Assembly: GCA_021157815.1 (NCBI GenBank)
Contig: JAGGVT010000038.1
Span: 1 to 14,900, forward strand
Source: a bacterium
GTDB taxonomy: Bacteria; JAJVIF01; JAGGVT01
DNA length: 14,900 bases
Direction: 5' to 3'
Part shown: positions 13,844 to 14,900 of the stretch, in pieces
Numbering within the stretch: the first letter of the stretch is position 1
Layout: every line of letters starts with the position of its first letter
Made by a program: the position numbers and the translations under genes
Notes under the pieces: model-generated
Seen by the model: only the letters and a program-made list of their open reading frames with translations
Database searches by the model: none
What the model was told of the DNA's origin: nothing

Positions 13844-14584
13844 ATGAAGAAAAAAACAACTGATAACAAGCTTTTCTGGAGCCTTGTACTGGCGCTTGGT
13901 ATGGTTGTCATTGTGATACTCATTTTCACAACCGCCAAAATGACCCCGGCAATGCACAAGTATTCAGGGAAACCGTATTATGACATTCCAAAGGGCAAGT
14001 CGCCTGATCCTGTGATGTCTCCTGAAAGCAGGCTTAAATCCCATGCGAAAGTCGGATTCATCGACCCGATTGTTAAAAGCAGAATGCAGGAGGAACGCGA
14101 TGGCGTTCCGAGTCCGCTTGATATCATGAACACTCCAGGAATTCTCCCCGGAATTAATGACAAGGCTTTCCCCAAGGTTCACGCGCCTGAAATTCCCGGA
14201 TATGGCAAAGCGCCCAAAAGCCCGTACGATGTGCTTTATGACCCCGACTCACCGTTTGAATTCACCGGACCGCCGGGGCGTCTTGGAGAAAAAATGAAGA
14301 GGTATATGAATCCCGATGATAAACGCAAAGCTGAACTTGGGTTATCAGGGATACCATATGAACCCACGGGTGAACCTGATGATAACCAGAGCGAGGATTT
14401 AGTAATCACACGCATGAACACTGATAACATTGACATTAATAAAATCAGAAGAGCCGTGATGAAGATTTTCTTTTCGGTTATGGAATCCAGAAAGGTTACT
14501 GTTCAACAGCCTGATGAACCTGTCGAGGGCCAACTTGAAGAAGCCAGCCCGGGTGAGATTGAAAAACTCACCTCCCCCCATTAA
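13844..14584 (+). CDS. Unrecognised membrane-anchored proline-rich protein
   Basis: A 246-residue protein of a family that I do not recognise. A basic N-terminus (MKKKTTDNK) and one hydrophobic helix at about residues 11-30 (FWSLVLALGMVVIVILIFTT) suggest a single-pass anchor with the rest outside the cytoplasm. Residues about 40-160 are rich in Pro, Gly and Asp (GKSPDPVMSPESR, NTPGILPGIND, PEIPGYGKAPKSPYD, FTGPPGRLGEK) and probably lack a compact fold. A short amphipathic segment follows (DINKIRRAVMKIFFSVMESRKV, about 197-218), then an acidic tail. The last few codons and the stop overlap the start of repeat element B copy 2, so the native C-terminus may have been replaced. Codon use looks like that of neighbouring genes, so it is probably expressed. 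A role as a periplasmic linker is only a guess. Confidence 0.7.
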   Translation: MKKKTTDNKLFWSLVLALGMVVIVILIFTTAKMTPAMHKYSGKPYYDIPKGKSPDPVMSPESRLKSHAKVGFIDPIVKSRMQEERDGVPSPLDIMNTPGILPGINDKAFPKVHAPEIPGYGKAPKSPYDVLYDPDSPFEFTGPPGRLGEKMKRYMNPDDKRKAELGLSGIPYEPTGEPDDNQSEDLVITRMNTDNIDINKIRRAVMKIFFSVMESRKVTVQQPDEPVEGQLEEASPGEIEKLTSPH

Positions 14585-14900
14585 TCCCCCCGCGAGCAGG
14601 GGGAGATATTATTTTCATTTGCAAACGATATATCCGGTTTATACACTTGTAAAGGAAAAAGACAACATTGGAAATGTCTTCTAACCTTGATTTAAACAGG
14701 ATACATTGTCATTCTGAGCGCAGCGAAGAATCTATATGCTACTGTGTTGGTGATTATATATAATGAGAAACATTTATGTTATCGCGAATAGATTCTTCAC
14801 TTCGTTCAGAATGACAGAAAATATGGGCTTCTGAGACGGTTTCCATTCTCCCTCCACGCTCGCGGGGAGGGCTGGGGTGGGGGCTTCTTGTTTGCGGCGC
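14567..14900. mobile_element. Miniature element B, copy 2, interrupted (partial)
   Basis: From CTCACCTCCCCCC onward this matches the reverse complement of copy 1 (6930-7125): CCCCCGCGAGC with its arm, TTTGCAAACGAT, TATACACTTG, then GACAACATT. The match resumes at 14848 with CTCCCTCCACGCTCGCGGGGAGGGCTGGG and continues to the window end. A 174-bp insert of element C lies between. The outer terminal repeat is not clear inside the preceding gene, and the far end is cut by the window. Confidence 0.75.
14670..14843. mobile_element. Miniature element C, copy 2, nested in element B
   Basis: Inserted in element B and flanked by CATT on both sides (14666-14669, 14844-14847); the uninterrupted copy of B has a single CATT at this point. 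The ends GGAAATGTCTTCTAA and the complement of GAAACCGTCTCAGAA match the terminal motif of copy 1. The interior carries the same TGTCATTCTGAGCG arms in inverted order relative to copy 1. Confidence 0.8.

Overview
The window looks like a chromosomal segment of a Gram-negative (diderm), flagellated bacterium. The grounds are an outer-membrane secretin, a lipoprotein, and the flagellar export protein FlhB. GC content is moderate and the intergenic regions are rich in small repeats. No rRNA, tRNA or marker gene allows firm placement. Genes of this kind next to many miniature elements suggest an uncultured lineage, but that is inference.

Layout. 11-4785 (minus strand): a three-gene cell-envelope operon read secretin, then a secreted propeller-like protein, then a tandem-repeat lipoprotein. 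5110-6606 (plus): a secreted M28-family zinc peptidase with a PA insert. 6607-7241: a repeat-rich spacer with two different miniature inverted-repeat elements, each inserted in the loop of the same type of hairpin. 7242-9071 and 9151-9879 (plus): a two-gene unit of a radical SAM protein and its partner (TIGR03960 and TIGR03936/DUF2344), which are often fused elsewhere. 9880-10240: another miniature element in a hairpin. 10241-11299 (minus): flhB with no other flagellar gene beside it. 11374-11501: a miniature element ending five bases before the lemA promoter. 11541-12095 (plus): lemA. 12096-12664: a convergent spacer with two nearly identical terminators in mirror orientation and another miniature element between them. 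12665-13519 (minus): a crotonase-family enoyl-CoA hydratase. 13844-14584 (plus): an unrecognised membrane-anchored, proline-rich protein whose stop codon lies in or at the edge of a repeat. 14567-14900: a second copy of one spacer element, itself interrupted by a second copy of another.

The secretin operon, the peptidase, flhB and lemA all concern the cell envelope, but only the secretin operon and the radical SAM pair look like functional units. The most unusual content is between the genes. At least four non-coding miniature element families (about 112-196 bp) occur in seven copies. Several have clean target-site duplications, one is nested in another, and three sit in the loops of DNA hairpins. 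A second theme is two genes (radical SAM and flhB) with the extended -10 motif TGGTATAAT so close to the ATG that their mRNAs should be leaderless.
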